DNA of 64,000 nucleotides, taken from Candidatus Cloacimonadota bacterium (GTDB lineage: Bacteria; Cloacimonadota; Cloacimonadia; Cloacimonadales; TCS61). The position numbers and the translations under genes were made by a program. The stretch lies in contig JAIPGP010000006.1 in NCBI GenBank assembly GCA_021735645.1, forward strand, positions 1 through 64,000. Reading direction: 5' to 3'. Shown here one piece after another: positions 1-15,000 of this stretch; the stretch's first letter is position 1; each line of letters opens with the position of its first letter. The notes under the pieces were generated by a model. That model saw only the letters and a program-made list of their open reading frames with translations. It was not told where the DNA came from and did not search any database.

Positions 1-3000
1 AACGATACTGTGCAGACTTCATCTGCACTGGCATCATATACGGCAAAATGTACTATTTCAGGTTCTTCACCCTGAATATTTATGCTGGTAACTGACTGAG
101 TACCTTCAATATTGATATAGCCAAGACCACGGCACTCTGTCCCTACAAAAGCTCCTACCTCATCATCTACCGAGGCAAGTTCTCCATCAATTTTTACGTC
201 GCAATAAGCAACTGTGCTGTTGGTATAATATACCTCAGTCCAGGGTCTTGGGAAGCTTAATCCACCTTCCCCTATCCAGCACCATTCCCAGCTTACAATA
301 TTTCCATCTGTATCATAGGAACCGCTACCGTCAAGGCCAACTAAGGCTCCTGTGCCGCCTGCTGCGGCAAATTCCTCATAAGGCCCGCCTGCATCGGCTA
401 CCGGAGGTTCATTTATTTCATTAACAATCAAAGTAGTTTGATCAACATCTGAGAGACCGTCATCATCAGTTACTGTCAATGTAATGTCATATGTTCCTAC
501 AGCAAATGGTAAGGTGACTATCATACCATAAATTTCTGTAATGTCTAAATCAGTAAATGCAGCAATCTGTATCATATCCGGAGGATAACCAATATCACCG
601 CCAGGATTTGTTTCTGCTACAGTCAAAACAGCATAAACTTCATCTGCACTGATATCATACACGGCAAAACGGACTGTTTCAACAGCTTCACCCTGTATAT
701 TAATAGATACTATTGATTGACCATCTTCTTCTGCGACATTACCCACACCCCTACATTCACTTCCAGCAAAAACACCTACCTGATCACCAATATCAGCATT
801 TTCACCATCAATTGTTACTTCTCCATAACATATGGTGGTATTAGTATAGTAAATTTCTTCCCAGGGTCTTGGGAAGTTTCTGTAAAAAGTCGTTTCTCCG
901 CGGCTGGATGTTGCAGCGATAGGCAGCATATCTGGAGGAAAGCCGATATCGCTCCCCGGACTCGTTAGCGTTGTATATGAAACTCCATAGATTATGGAAC
1001 TGCTGAGATCATAGACATTGAACTCAACTGTTTCTCCTGAAGTTTCTCCCTGAATATTGAGAGATGCTATTGACTGATCTCCAATAAGCGTGACCGCACC
1101 AACACCACGGCATTCTGCTCCTACAAAAGCTCCTACTTCATCTCCAGCTTCGGCAAAAATGCCATCTATTGTAACAGCGCAATAGGCTACTGTGCTATTA
1201 GTATAATTCACTACATCCCAGGGGCGCGGGAAGATGGTTAAATCTCCGCCACCTGTACCACCACCTGTACTTACTGCATAAATCGGCAGAAGGTCGGGGG
1301 GATAACCGATATCATTTCCTGGTGATGTCAATGTACTGAAAGATACTGTACATACCTCATCTGCACTGGCATCATATACGGCAAAATGTACTGTCTCTTC
1401 CAATTCACCCTGAATGTTTAGCGATACTATCGCCTGCAGTTCTTCCATAGTTACATATCCCACACCACGGCATTCTGCTCCTACAAAAGCGGCTACTTCA
1501 TCATCTACTGAGGCAAGTTCTCCATCAATAGTCACTTCTCCGTAAGCTACTGTGGAATTAGTGTAATATACTACTGACCATGGTCTTGGGAATGATGTCG
1601 CAACTTCTCCCCAACCCCATTTATATTCAATAATGGTACCATCTTCATCATAAGAATCGCTACCATCCAAAGTAACCATGGCATAGCCAGTCTCATCAGC
1701 ATTATACTCATAAGGACCTCCAGCATCTGCTACAGGAGGAATATTTTCTTCGTAAATTGTTACCTGAGTTGTATCTCTGTCGATATCCCCAAAATCATCA
1801 GTTACTGAAAGCACTAACGTATAATCTCCAATCGGTAAGGTTACATTCACAATATCACCGACAGCACTATTAGTGGAAGGTATTCCATTAATTGGCAATA
1901 AGTTTGGTGGATAGCCAATATCATTACCTGGATTGCTCATTGTAGTATAAGTAACATTTAAGACTTCGCCTTCACTGGCATCATATATAGCAAAATGTAC
2001 TAATTCCTCTGTATCACCACTAATATTGATTGAAGATATCGCGGTTGTATCATTATTAACAACTGCTCCTAAACCACGGCATACTCCATCAACAAAAACC
2101 GCTACTTCGTCTTCGTTCTCAGCGAGTTCACCATCAATAGTTACGAGACAATATGCCACAGTAGAATTAGTATAAGTTACTGGTATCCAAGGTCTTGGGA
2201 AATTATTATTCACAACTGTAGAACCTGCAGTTGCTGCTATGGGCAAATAATTAGGAGGATAGCCTAAATCTGATCCAGGAGTATTGATCGTAGTAAATTC
2301 AACTCCATAAGTTTGATCCTCACTTGCATCCCAGACATTAAAACTAACTGATTCGGCAAGCTCTCCCTGAATGTTCATAGTCACATAACTCGTATCATTG
2401 ATTACTGATACATATCCAATTCCTCTACATTCATCACCTACAAATGCACCTACTTCATCACCGGATTCTGCTGGTAAATCACCTATTGTGACAAGACCAT
2501 AAGCAGTTGAAGAATTAGTATAGACCACAGGCTCCCAGGGTCGCGGGAAGGTAGTCAAAATAGACCCGGATGCCCAGAACCATTCGTAATTTACTATCTC
2601 ACCATCCAGGTCATAAGATGCCGAGCCGTCGAAAGTTACTTCCGCATATCCCTCATTTGCTTCCTCTGCATAGGGACCTCCAGAAACTGCAACAGGAGGA
2701 TAATTTACTATTGGTGTAGAAGTTGCTCCTATTGGTAAATAATTAGGTGGATAACCTATATCGTATCCCGGATCTGTATATGTTGTAAATTCTACATATA
2801 AAACCTGATCTTCACTTGCATCCCAGACGGCAAAATTTACTAATTCTACGGCTATACCCTGGATATTCATAGTAACAAATGCTGAATCATTCATTACTGA
2901 TACTATACCAATACCACGACATTCACCATTTATAAATGCACCGACTTCATCCCCTGCTGCTGCCGGGTTTTCATCAATTGTTACCAGGCCATAAGCTACT

Positions 3001-6000
3001 GTTGAATTAGTGTAATAAACAACCTCCCAGGGTCGAGGGAATACAACTGTAGAAGACGTCACTGTACCATTTACAAGATTCACTATTTCAGTTGTATTGT
3101 AATAAAATTCAGATATTATCAAATCAGTACTGCCGTTATCAAGTGATACAAAATTAAGATAAATCAAAGTTCCTATACCTTCTAAGGCATTCATAGCAGT
3201 AACAGAATAACTGATTGTGCCAGAACCTGGTGTTACCACAACATCAGCACCATCTGATAATGATCCCAAGATAGTATAGCCCGTGTATTCAAGCATATCA
3301 ACATCATATCCAAGGGTAAATGAATAACTCATTATTCCCCAGGAAGCTTCAAGTGCGGTTGTATTAACTGCCACTGTAAAAGCATCTCCTTCATTAGCAA
3401 CCGCATCAGCCACAGTTATTACAGCATCTTCCAGAGTGCTATTTTGAACAGTAATTATAACTTCATCGACTTCGGAATCCAATTCACCATCATTTACTAC
3501 TAACTGAATTGTGTAAGTAGTGTCATTCACCACTAATGGTGCTGTAAAAACAGGTGTTGCTGACGTTACATCATCTAATACAATACCTGCGGGAGCTGTC
3601 CATAAGTAGGTGACTTCTTCTCCTTCGGGGTCATAAGAACCAGTTCCGTCCAGAACTACAATATCACCTTCATAAACTTCCTGATCTTCTCCAGCATTTG
3701 CCACAGGTGGAATATTTTCACCAGCCCCAGTTATTGCTGCTATTGGTAAAAGATTTGGAGGATAACCAATATCACCACCAGGATTAGTTAAAGTTGTATA
3801 GAAAACTGTATATATTGTATCTGCACTTGCATCAAATACAAGAAAACCTACTGTTTCTTGCGACTCGCCCTGGATATTTATAGTTACAAGTGATTGACCA
3901 CCTTCCTGACGAACATAACCTACTCCGCGACATTCGTCATTTACAAATGCACCTACAATATCTCCTATATTTGCAGGTTGCCCATCAATCGTAACATTTC
4001 CATAAGCTACTGTACTGTTTGTGAGATTAATCGCAGTCCATCCAGGACCGTTATTTGCATTAACAACGGTTATATCAGATACTGATGTCACAGAATCTTC
4101 GACAGTGAATTCTATCGTCTCAACTACATTAGTGGTTAATGATGTACTAAATGTTACTTCAAAACCAGTTATCTGTACTCCTATATCTACGGAAGGAATA
4201 GCACTCAAAATTAATTCATCTCCATCAACATCAGAAACATAATTACTGAAATCTACTACCAGTTCTTCTCCCAGAATAAATGATATCGTTTCCGGAAGAT
4301 TAATTACAGGTTCGTCATTTACTGGAGCAATATTTACTACAAAATCATCACTTACGCTATATTCGGAATCAAATGCTTCTACCTGGACTGCAGCTGAGCC
4401 ATTCCAGTCAGCTACCGGTGAAATTGTTAAGATTTCTCCAGATAACTCAATAACTATCTGAGTCTCATTAGAAGTAATCTCGTATGTTAAAACATCCCCA
4501 TCAACATCAACAATGTATTCTGCTAAATTTATCACAAATGGATCAAAATCTTCCAGAACGTCATAATCCAGAATATTCTCTACTATTTCCGGTGCGTCAT
4601 TTATGGCGGTTATAGTAATCAATAAACTATCACTAACCTCTTCACCATGTCCATCATTTGCTGTTACTACAAGCTCAGTAACTCCATTCCAGTTTAATAC
4701 TGAAGATATAGTCAAGATATCTCCAGCTATCGAAGCAGCTACTTCCAGATCATTATATGCAACTGAATAATTCAAAACCGGGTCATTAGCATCACTGAAA
4801 TGATTACTCAGAATGATGTTAAAATCATCAAAATCCTCATTTCTGGGATAATCAAATAAGGGCAAAATCACTTCCGGAGAATAGTTTATTACATTGATGC
4901 TTCCCGATGTCAAATTAACAATCTCTGTGGTTTCATAACTAAATTCTGAAATATCAAGAGCAGAAATCCCCGCTGCTAAAGAGTTGAAATCAATCTTAAT
5001 CAAAGCACCAACACCTTCAAGTGCTACTACTGAAGTTGCTGTAACTACGATATTATTGCCGTTATTTATGATATCTACCTCGGCTGATTCGGAAATAGTC
5101 TCTGCTAAGGAATACCCGATATATTCAACAAGAGAATTATCAAAATTCAAGGTAAAGCTGTAGCTGTTTACATCCCAGGCAAGTACAAGAGGAGTAGTTG
5201 AGACAATTGCTGTTCCAGAATCACCCAAATCAATGTCTATATTATTTACTGCAATTTCTGATTCTTCCAGATTCCCAACCTGGCTGGAAACTGTAACATT
5301 CCAGGTAAAATCAGCTGTATATTCTCCATCATAAACTTCACCTATAACTATAAAATTACCAATCCCAAAATCATAGTCAAAGCTATTCAGTGCTGAACTG
5401 CTCTCCAGATTGTCATTTACATACCAATTATAGATCAAGAGTGTATCATCTACATCTTCGGCTGTAATATCAAAAGTAATATTTATTGTAGTTGCCAAAG
5501 TATCTATCGTTTCATAAACATCTGGTAGTAAAGGGTTGTTGGCTATAATTACCGGTGCATCATTAACTTCTGATACAATTACATTGAAAGTCTGCTGGAT
5601 TGCTCCACCATTATTATCATCAGCTGTCACACTTACTGTAGAAGTGCCATTCCAGTTCAATATTGAACTGATTCTCAGATAGGTGACATCTACGATCTCG
5701 GCATTAATTTCAGTATTTTCGAAAGTTATGTCATAAGTTAATACATCACCATCAATATCTGTAAAATAATCATCCAAATTGAACTGGAAAGGATTGAAAT
5801 CCTCAGAAACTTCATAATTGGTGATAACTTGGGATACTTCAGGAGCATCATTTTCTGGTGTAACTGTAACAGTAAATGTGTCAGTCACAATCGCTCTATA
5901 ATTATCATTTGCCGTTACTGTCACTTCTGTTGTACCAAAGATATTTGCAATTGAGCTGATAGTCATTTCATTACCATTAATAGTTATCAATACTACAGCT

Positions 6001-9000
6001 TCATTATAATCTGCACTATAAGTTAATACATCATCATTTGCATCTCTAAAATGAATATCAAGATCAATTACAATATCTTCAAAGTCTTCAAGTGAATCCC
6101 TGTCTGCCAATTCAAGAAAAACAACAGGAGCAAAATTCTCATATTCAATCGTAATGCTACCATCAGCAAGGTTTGTAATTTCATCAACTCCAAGTTGGAA
6201 ATTATTCAAATCAAGAACCGTGTTGCCATTATTTGCAACTGGTGTAAATGTTATATATAATAATGCACCAGCACCACTGATATCTTCTGTACTTGTAAAT
6301 TCAATGTAAAGTGAATCAGTTGAATTTGTTACATTAATACTGCCTGGTTCTGAAATTGTCCCTGTAGTAGAATAATCTGTATAACTCACTACTGAACTGT
6401 CGTAATTTACAGATAAATGGTAACTGTCTATATTCCATGCCGCTGAAATACCGGATTCTGTTTCAATAGCAATTTCTACTGGATTAACCTGATTTGTAGA
6501 ATAATCACCAATAGAGAAATCAGTCTCTGATATAGGAATTGTATAAGCCGCTATTGGTAATAAATTATCTGGTGATCCAATTTCATTTCCAGGACTTGTT
6601 ATTGCTGTATAATCTACATTATAAGCCTGATTCGCACTGGCATCAAATACCTGGAAGTGGACCTGTTCAAACGCAATACCCTGAATGTTCATCGTCACTA
6701 TTGTTCTGCCGGCATCATAAACCACTTCCTGAAATGCCCGACATTCTTCACCAACAAATGCTCCTACGTAATCTCCAATTCCTGCCAGGTTATCATCAAT
6801 AGTAACCAGCCCATAGGCAGTCGTACTATTCGTATATATTACCAATTCCCAGTCTGGCCCTTCTGTTACGATGATTTCTACGTTATCACTTGCTTCCAGT
6901 GAATCATCACTAACTGTGAAAGTGATTTCCTCCATCCCCGTCCAATCAACAGGTGCAGTAAATACAACTTCTAATCCACTAGTGATACCAACTGATATAT
7001 TAGACGCTCCTGTCCAATTCAAAGATAATTCTGTGTTTGCACTTTCCACATCACTGATAAAATTGCCCAGGTCAATCGTTAAACCATCTCCATCATTTAC
7101 AAGTATCGACATATTCTCTGGCAAGTCTATGACTGGTCGATCATTTACAGGAGTTATTTCAATTTCAAATGTGTCACTTACTGCCGCAAAGTAACTATCT
7201 TCAGCAATGATTTCAATAATGGCAGTACCATTCCAGTTTTCTACTGGTGAAATTGTTAAAATTCCATCTTCTATCAGATATCCCACCTCACCACTTTGAA
7301 TATTAGCTGAATAAGTCAGCGTGACATCATCAACATCATCAAACATGCTATTCAAGTCAATTGTAAATTCATCAAAATCTTCTATCTTGCTGAAATTCTC
7401 AATTGGATCAATTAATACAGGTTCATCATTAACTGCTGCTACTGTCACCTGTGAGACATCACTGATACTCTCTCCGTGACCATCATCTGCTGTAACTGTA
7501 AATTCTGCGATTCCATTCCAGTTTAAAACTGATGAAACTGTTAATGTGTCATTACTTATAACTATTGCTATTTCAGCAGGATCGTAGACAGCAGAATAAT
7601 TTAATTCTGCATCATTGGCATCACTGAAATGATTACTTAAGATAATCTGAAAATCTAAGAAATCCTCGTTCCTGTTATAATCAAACAATGGCAAACTAAC
7701 TACTGGGGCATAATTCACTACTGTCAAAGAACCATTTGTTAAATCGCTAATATTCGTACCTTCATAATCAAAATTTGAGATAATCAAATCTGAAGTACCG
7801 GCAGCCAGACTGTTAAAGACAAGCTTGATCAAAGCTCCACCAGTATCAAAAACATTCTCACTTGTAACACTTACTCGAATACTATCTACATAATCATCTA
7901 CCAGTATTTCTCTGCCCTCGGATAAAGTGTTTGTTATTTCATATCCTGTATAATCAACTAAATCACTATCAAAACTTAACGTGAAATTATAACCCGTTAC
8001 TCCCCAGGCTGGTGCCAGTGGCGTGGTTGATACTGTTACTGTCCCGGATTCCCCCAGATCAATTCCTATATTGTTTACTGTTATTGCCGCATCCTCTAGA
8101 TTACCGGTAACACTAAACACAGATACATTCCAGGTTATGCTTGCCGTTTCCAGACCGTCTGTTACTTCACCCCTCACAGTATACTCACCAATCCCAAAAT
8201 CATGATCAAAGTTAAAAGCAGATGAACTTAACTGCAAATCTCCATTAATATACCAGTTATAGGTTAATGTAATATCATCAACATCTGAAGCAGTAAGTTC
8301 AAAAGCAATGTTCGTGTCTACCTCTAATGGATCCAGGGTTTCATATACATCTATATCCGCGGGTAAATAAGATATAATCACTGGCCCATCATTAACTGGC
8401 TCAACTATTACATCAAAACTTTGATCTGTTAAACCTCCATTACCATCATTAGCCGTCACAGTAAGTGTTGCTGTTCCATACCAGTCAGCAACTGAACTGA
8501 TCCGAAGAGATACATCTTCAATTATTTCGGCTAATACCTCAGTGCTATCAAAATTTACTGAATAACTCAATACATCTCCATCCACATCAGAAAAATAGCT
8601 GCTCAATCCAATCTGGAAAGGCAGAAAATCCTCTGCCCTGTACGCATCTGGAATAGCCGTCACAATAGATGGATCATCATTTTGCGACTCAACCGTAACA
8701 ATAAATGTATCACTTACGGTTGCCCGATAATTATCATTAGCTGTTACGATTACTTCCGTTGTGCCATACTGATTAAGAACAGAACTGATAGTCATTTGAC
8801 TCCCGGCAATATCGACATTGATTTTAGCATTGTCTAATGCTGCTGTATAACTAAGCACATCACCATTTTCATCACTGAAATAGTTATTAAGATCTAATAC
8901 AACGTCATCAAAATCTTCTAATAGAGGCTGATCAGGTAACGGCGGATCTTTAACTGTAGGTCCAAAATTCTCATAGACTACTGTGATGCTTCCATCAGTT

Positions 9001-12000
9001 GTACTAATGTTCTCACCACCCATTGAGAAATTATACATATCTAAATTACTAAATCCATTATCTGTCACTGGCATAAAGGAAAGTTTTAATAAATCTCCAC
9101 CACCACTAATTATTTCAGTATTACTATAACTAATCTGCAGTAACCCTGCGATATCATCATTAACCGTCAAAGTTCCACCTTCTGAGATTGTTTCAGCTAA
9201 ATTATAACCTGTATATTCCACCACACTATCATCGAAACTTAACGAAAAACTATACTCATTTATCAACCAGCCTGCCGAAATACCTGTTTCTGTTGAGATC
9301 GCCACTTCTACTGGTGTTACCTGATTTACTGTATAATCTGTAATATAGAAATCCGCATCAGCCAAAGGTATTGACTCTGCCGCTATTGGCAATAAGTTGT
9401 CAGGAGGTTGCCCAATTGAAAATCCAGGATTAGTCTGGGTAAAATATTCTACATTATAAACCTGATTGGCACTGGCATCATAAACCCTGAAATTCACGGT
9501 CTCTACTGTGCCACCCTGAATATTTATTGTTGCTATTGTGATATTCTCTTCCACCTGTAATTCTACTTCCAGCATTCCACGACACTCTGAACCCACAAAA
9601 GCTCCCACATAATCTCCAATACCGGCGGGTTGACCATCAATTGTTACTTCCGTATAGGCAATTGTTGAATTACTGTAGGTAATCGGATTCCAACCAGGTC
9701 CCTCTGCAACAATCACTTCAACGATATCATAAGAACTATCAGTTTCGTCGGATACTGTAAAAGTTACATTCTCAGAACCAGTCCATCCCTCAGGGGCTGT
9801 AATTGTAACAACCGAATCTTGTATTGTAATCATGAGATTAATATTACCACTCCAGTCAATTGTCAACAAACTATCAGCACTTTCTACATCACTGATAAAT
9901 CCTGACATATTCAATTCTAACCCATCACCATCGTCACTTAAAAAAGCTACATTATCCGGTAAGTTGATTACCGGAGCATCATTTACAGGAGTTACATCGA
10001 TATTGAATTCATCAGTTACACTGGCTCCGTTATCATCTTCAGCTTTCACCTGCACCGTTGCAGTACCATACCAGTTCTCTACCGATGAAATGGATAAGAT
10101 ACTGCCTGTTATTTCAAGTGCTAATTCTCCGTCTGTAAGAATACTGGTATATGTCAATGTATTATCCTCAACATCAAAGAAAACACTGTCTAATTCTACT
10201 GTGAAAGTCGCAAAATCTTCCAGCCTTGTCTTGTCTTCTATCTGACTGACGATTACAGGTATATCATTATCTGAAATTACAGTTACTAAAAATTCATCCT
10301 GGACAGATTGTAAGTATTCATCAGTGGCAGTTACTGTCACTGATGATTCGCCAAACCAGTTCTCTATAGATGATATTGTTAATTCACCGGTTGCTTCATT
10401 TAATGATACATAAATTTCTGTAGAATCATTGCTTATTACATAGCTCAAAACATCACCATTGGGATCACTAAAATGATCGTCAAGATCAAAACTGAAATCT
10501 GCAAAATCCTCGGTTCTAGTATAATCTTCTATAATCGCGCTCACTACCGGAGCATCATTTAATATTGTTATTGTTCCATTAGTTATTGTTGTAATAGGTG
10601 TTTCATTGAAGAAGAAATTTGATATTGTCAGTATTGTAACTCCTGGCTCAAGAGTACTGAATGTCAATCCGGCTACCGCTCCTGCTCCTGTCAGATCCCC
10701 ACCAGTATAACTAACTGAAATACTGTCTCCATAATCCATTACATCAAAGTCCCCACCAGAGGATACAATACCTTCTGATATTGATATGTAATCTACAAAT
10801 GCGCTGTTAAATCCCAGTGTAAAACTAAATGAGGTCACTCCCCAGCTTTCATCCAGATAACTTGTCAATATATTTGAACTGAAATTATTCCCGTTATGAA
10901 CTGTTTTGTTTAGAATTGAGATCTGTGACTCTTCCAAGGTGGCACTGCCTACATAAGCAAATACATCCCAGATTATTACAACTGGATATTCTCCATCAGA
11001 AACTGCTGCTTTTACTGAATAATTTCCATTTTCGGTGAAGGTGTAGCTAAAGCTGCTGCTTATTTCTGGCTGTTCGTCTTCATCCACATACCAGCTATAT
11101 ACAAGACTTTCCGGTGCTGTATCAATATCTTCAACTGTTATACTAAATAGTTGAAGGCTATCTAACGGTGCGTTAATATTTAAATCTTCAGGAAAATAAG
11201 ATGTAATCTCAGGTGCATCATTCACCGCTGTCACTATCACTAATACACTGTCACTTGCTACTGCTCTTCCCTGACTGTCATCTACTGTAAAGGTGATTAT
11301 CTCACTGCCATTCCAATCGGGTACAGAACTGAAACTTACTTCAAATCCATCAATTATCACTATGATGCTATCGTTACCAGTTGCACCTAAACTTAAGACA
11401 TCTTCATCAATATCACTCACAAAAACTGAAAAATCTTCTACAAGCGATTCATCTTCCAAAAATGTTAAGGAATCCGGTAACGCTATCACTGGTATATCAT
11501 TTACAGGAGTTATTTCAACCATAAATGTATCTGAAACAGTTACATTGTAAGCATCTTCAGCTGTAACCACTACTTCTGTGCTGCCATTCCAGTTTTCTAT
11601 CGACGATATTGTCATCTCTGAGCCATCTATTAAAATTCCTATTTCTGTGGCTGTATATTCTGCACTATATAATAACACATCTCCATTACGATCAGCAAAG
11701 TGATCATCCAGATCAATTACGTATTCTGTGAAATCCTCAGGGTTACTCTGATCCGGTATAGGCAATTCTACAGTTGGTGCAAAATTCTGGTAAGTTATTG
11801 TTACTGTCCCTGCCTGAAGATTCGTTATTCCGGTAGTGTTATACACAAAATTGGCTGGTGTCACTAACGTCGTCGTATCTGCAGTTATACCTTCTACAAT
11901 ATCAAAACTTACTGCCAGCATTTCTCCCACATCAAATATAAAATCAGGTGACGGTGAATTAATAGTAAAACTTACTACTCCCAATTCTTCATCTATTCCA

Positions 12001-15000
12001 ATTCCTGCATCTTCCACTACGGTATCCCCGCTTGAATAACCACTATAATTAAGTATTGAAGCATCATAGAGCAGATCAAATTCTATGCTTGTTACTTCCC
12101 AGCTTAAACCAATTCCTATATCATTAGTAACATGTAATGTTACTCCATCCTTCTGATTACTTGCGGCATCACTCACACTGATCGCACTGTCAGTTATTAA
12201 AGGAGTCTCTCCATCAATATCAAATGCTCCTATTGCCACGTTGGGAATTGTTACAGTTGTAAAAGCTACATCGCAGATTATTCCCTCAGAAGCGTCATAT
12301 ACTTTGAAATTTACTTCTTCAGCAGAACCACCTATCCCTATCACTATTGTCAAATATGCTATTCCTTCTTCTACATTAACTTCCTGAAGTCCCCGGCACT
12401 CTCCTTCATAGAATGCCCCCACAATGTCTCCGTGCCTTGCCATTGTGCCATCTATTGTTACTATACCTAGAACTGTTCCAGATGATGTATATGTTACGCG
12501 ATCCCATCCGGGTCCATTTACTACTGTTACCAATACCTGGTCGCTTACTATTGAACGCCCAGCCTGATCATTAACATAAAATGTTAAATTCTCATAACCA
12601 GTCCAGTCTGGTCCAGCCTCAAATAATACTTCAAAATCATTAATTGTTACATTAACATTAACATCATTTTCAACTGTTAAGATCAATTCATCGGCATCAA
12701 CATCACTCATATATTCACTGAAATCAATTATTAATGAACCATTCTTTAAAAATGAAAAAGACTCTGGTAAATCAAACACCGGATCATCATTAACAGGGGT
12801 TACTTCTATATTAAAACTCTCTGTCACACTTGCACCATCATCATCGGTTGCCATCACTTCCACTGTCACGTCTCCATACCATTGCGCTACTGAACCTATC
12901 GATAAGATACTGCCCGTAATATCTAAAGTTACTTCGCCTGAAACTAAATTCTCCTGATAATCCAGATTATTATCCTCAACATCAAAGAAAACACTGTCTA
13001 ATTCTACCGTGAAAGTTGCAAAATCTTCCACCTTCGTGAAATTTCCTATATTATTGACTATAATCGGCAGATCGTTGTCTGAACTCACTATTACAGAAAA
13101 TGCTTCTTGAACGAATGCGGCATATTCATCAGTAGCTGTCACCGTCACTGTTGAAGTGCCAAACCAGTTCAATATCGATGAAATAGTTATCTGACCATTA
13201 ACTTCATTCAAAATTATTCCTATTTGTGTACTATCAAAAACAGCTGAATAACTCAAGGAATCTCCGTTTGGATCATTAAAATGATCATCAAGATCAAAAC
13301 TGAAATCTATAAAATCCTCATTCTTCGGTTTATTTTCTATCTCCAAACTCACTATAGGAGCATCATTCACTACTTCCAAATTTCCGTTCGTCAGCTCTGT
13401 TATACCTGTCAAATTGTACTGAAAATTTGTGATAGCCATGACTGTAGTTCCCGGCTCTAAGGTGTTAAAAGTTAATTCTGCTATTGCACCAGCTCCAACC
13501 ACGCTACCTCCGCTATATGACACATTGATTGAACCACCAGTACCTGTTAAGGAAAAACTTCCACCCGTTGATACAACTCCATTAGTAATAGAAGAATACT
13601 CAACCAGAGTGCTGTCAAAGGCTAAATTAAAACTATATGATGTCACCCCCCAGTCTTCATTGATATTACTTGTTAAAATATCAAAGCTGAAACCTGCACC
13701 ATTATGTACCGTCTTATTAAGTATCGATATCTGGGCACCATCAAGTGTGGCACTACCTATATAGGCAAACACATTCCAGGTGAATTCGGCTGTATATTCT
13801 CCATCATAAACCTCACCCCTTACGGTATAATTGGCACTTTCTGTAAATATATGATTGAAACTACTACCGGTCTCTCCAATCTGCTCAAATTCATCTATAA
13901 ACCAGCTATAAACAAGATCACCACTATCTGTATCAATATCTGTTACTGTAATGCTGAATAACTGCAGACTATCAACTGATACATTAACATCGAGATTTTC
14001 AGGACTGTTTGCTGTAATCACAGGTGCATCATTCACAGGCGTTACGATCACCTCTACTGAGTCAGTGCCAGTTGAACGACTTCGTCCATCATCAACCGTG
14101 AAATATACTATCTCACTACTATTCCAGTCTGCCAGTGCTCCAAAAGTGACAGTATATCCAACTATGTTAACTGTTACATTTACATTTTCGGATACTGTTA
14201 AAGAAGGAGTTCCTCCATCCACATCACTTATATAGCTTGTGAAATCTACTTCTAAATTACCATCCTCTTCAAAACCGAAACTCGGCGGCAAATCTATCAC
14301 AGGATCATCATTAACTGAAGCAATCACAATATCAAATGTGTCACTTACTGTTGCCGAATACAAATCTGTGGCAGTAATTATCACCGTTGTCTCTCCATAC
14401 CAGTTTTCTATTGCACTTAATGTCATTATGGAATCATTGATTGTTAGACCTATTTCTGTATCATCGTAAATTCCATTATAGCTTAATTCATCATTATTTT
14501 CATCACTGAAAAAAGAATTTAAATTAATATCATATGCAGTAAAATCTTCATCAATTTCCTGAGTAGGAATGCCTATAGCAACAGGAGGAAAATTCTCATA
14601 GGTGATTACAGCCTCACCATCATTCAAAGTCGTGATAGAATATACTGTTTCACCGGTATCTGTGTAATTGAAATTCTGCAGATCAAGTGCACTGCTACCC
14701 CCAATTCCCTGGGGAGAAAAGGTTAATCCAATAATTGGATCAACACCAGAGATTGTCGTCCCTGAAGTAATGGTTACAATTATTGGTGATGATGTCCCAG
14801 TCACATTTATTTCGCTACCTGCAGATAGCATATCAGCAGCGCTGTAACCTGAAAACTCCAATAGCGCATCTGTATAATGTACTTCAAATTCTATTTCCTT
14901 TATATTCCAGTCAACTGCAATTCCCTGATAACTCTCTACCTCAACAGTAAAATCTGTTACCTGGTTTCCAGCAGTACTTCCCAATGTTATCTCGGAATCT

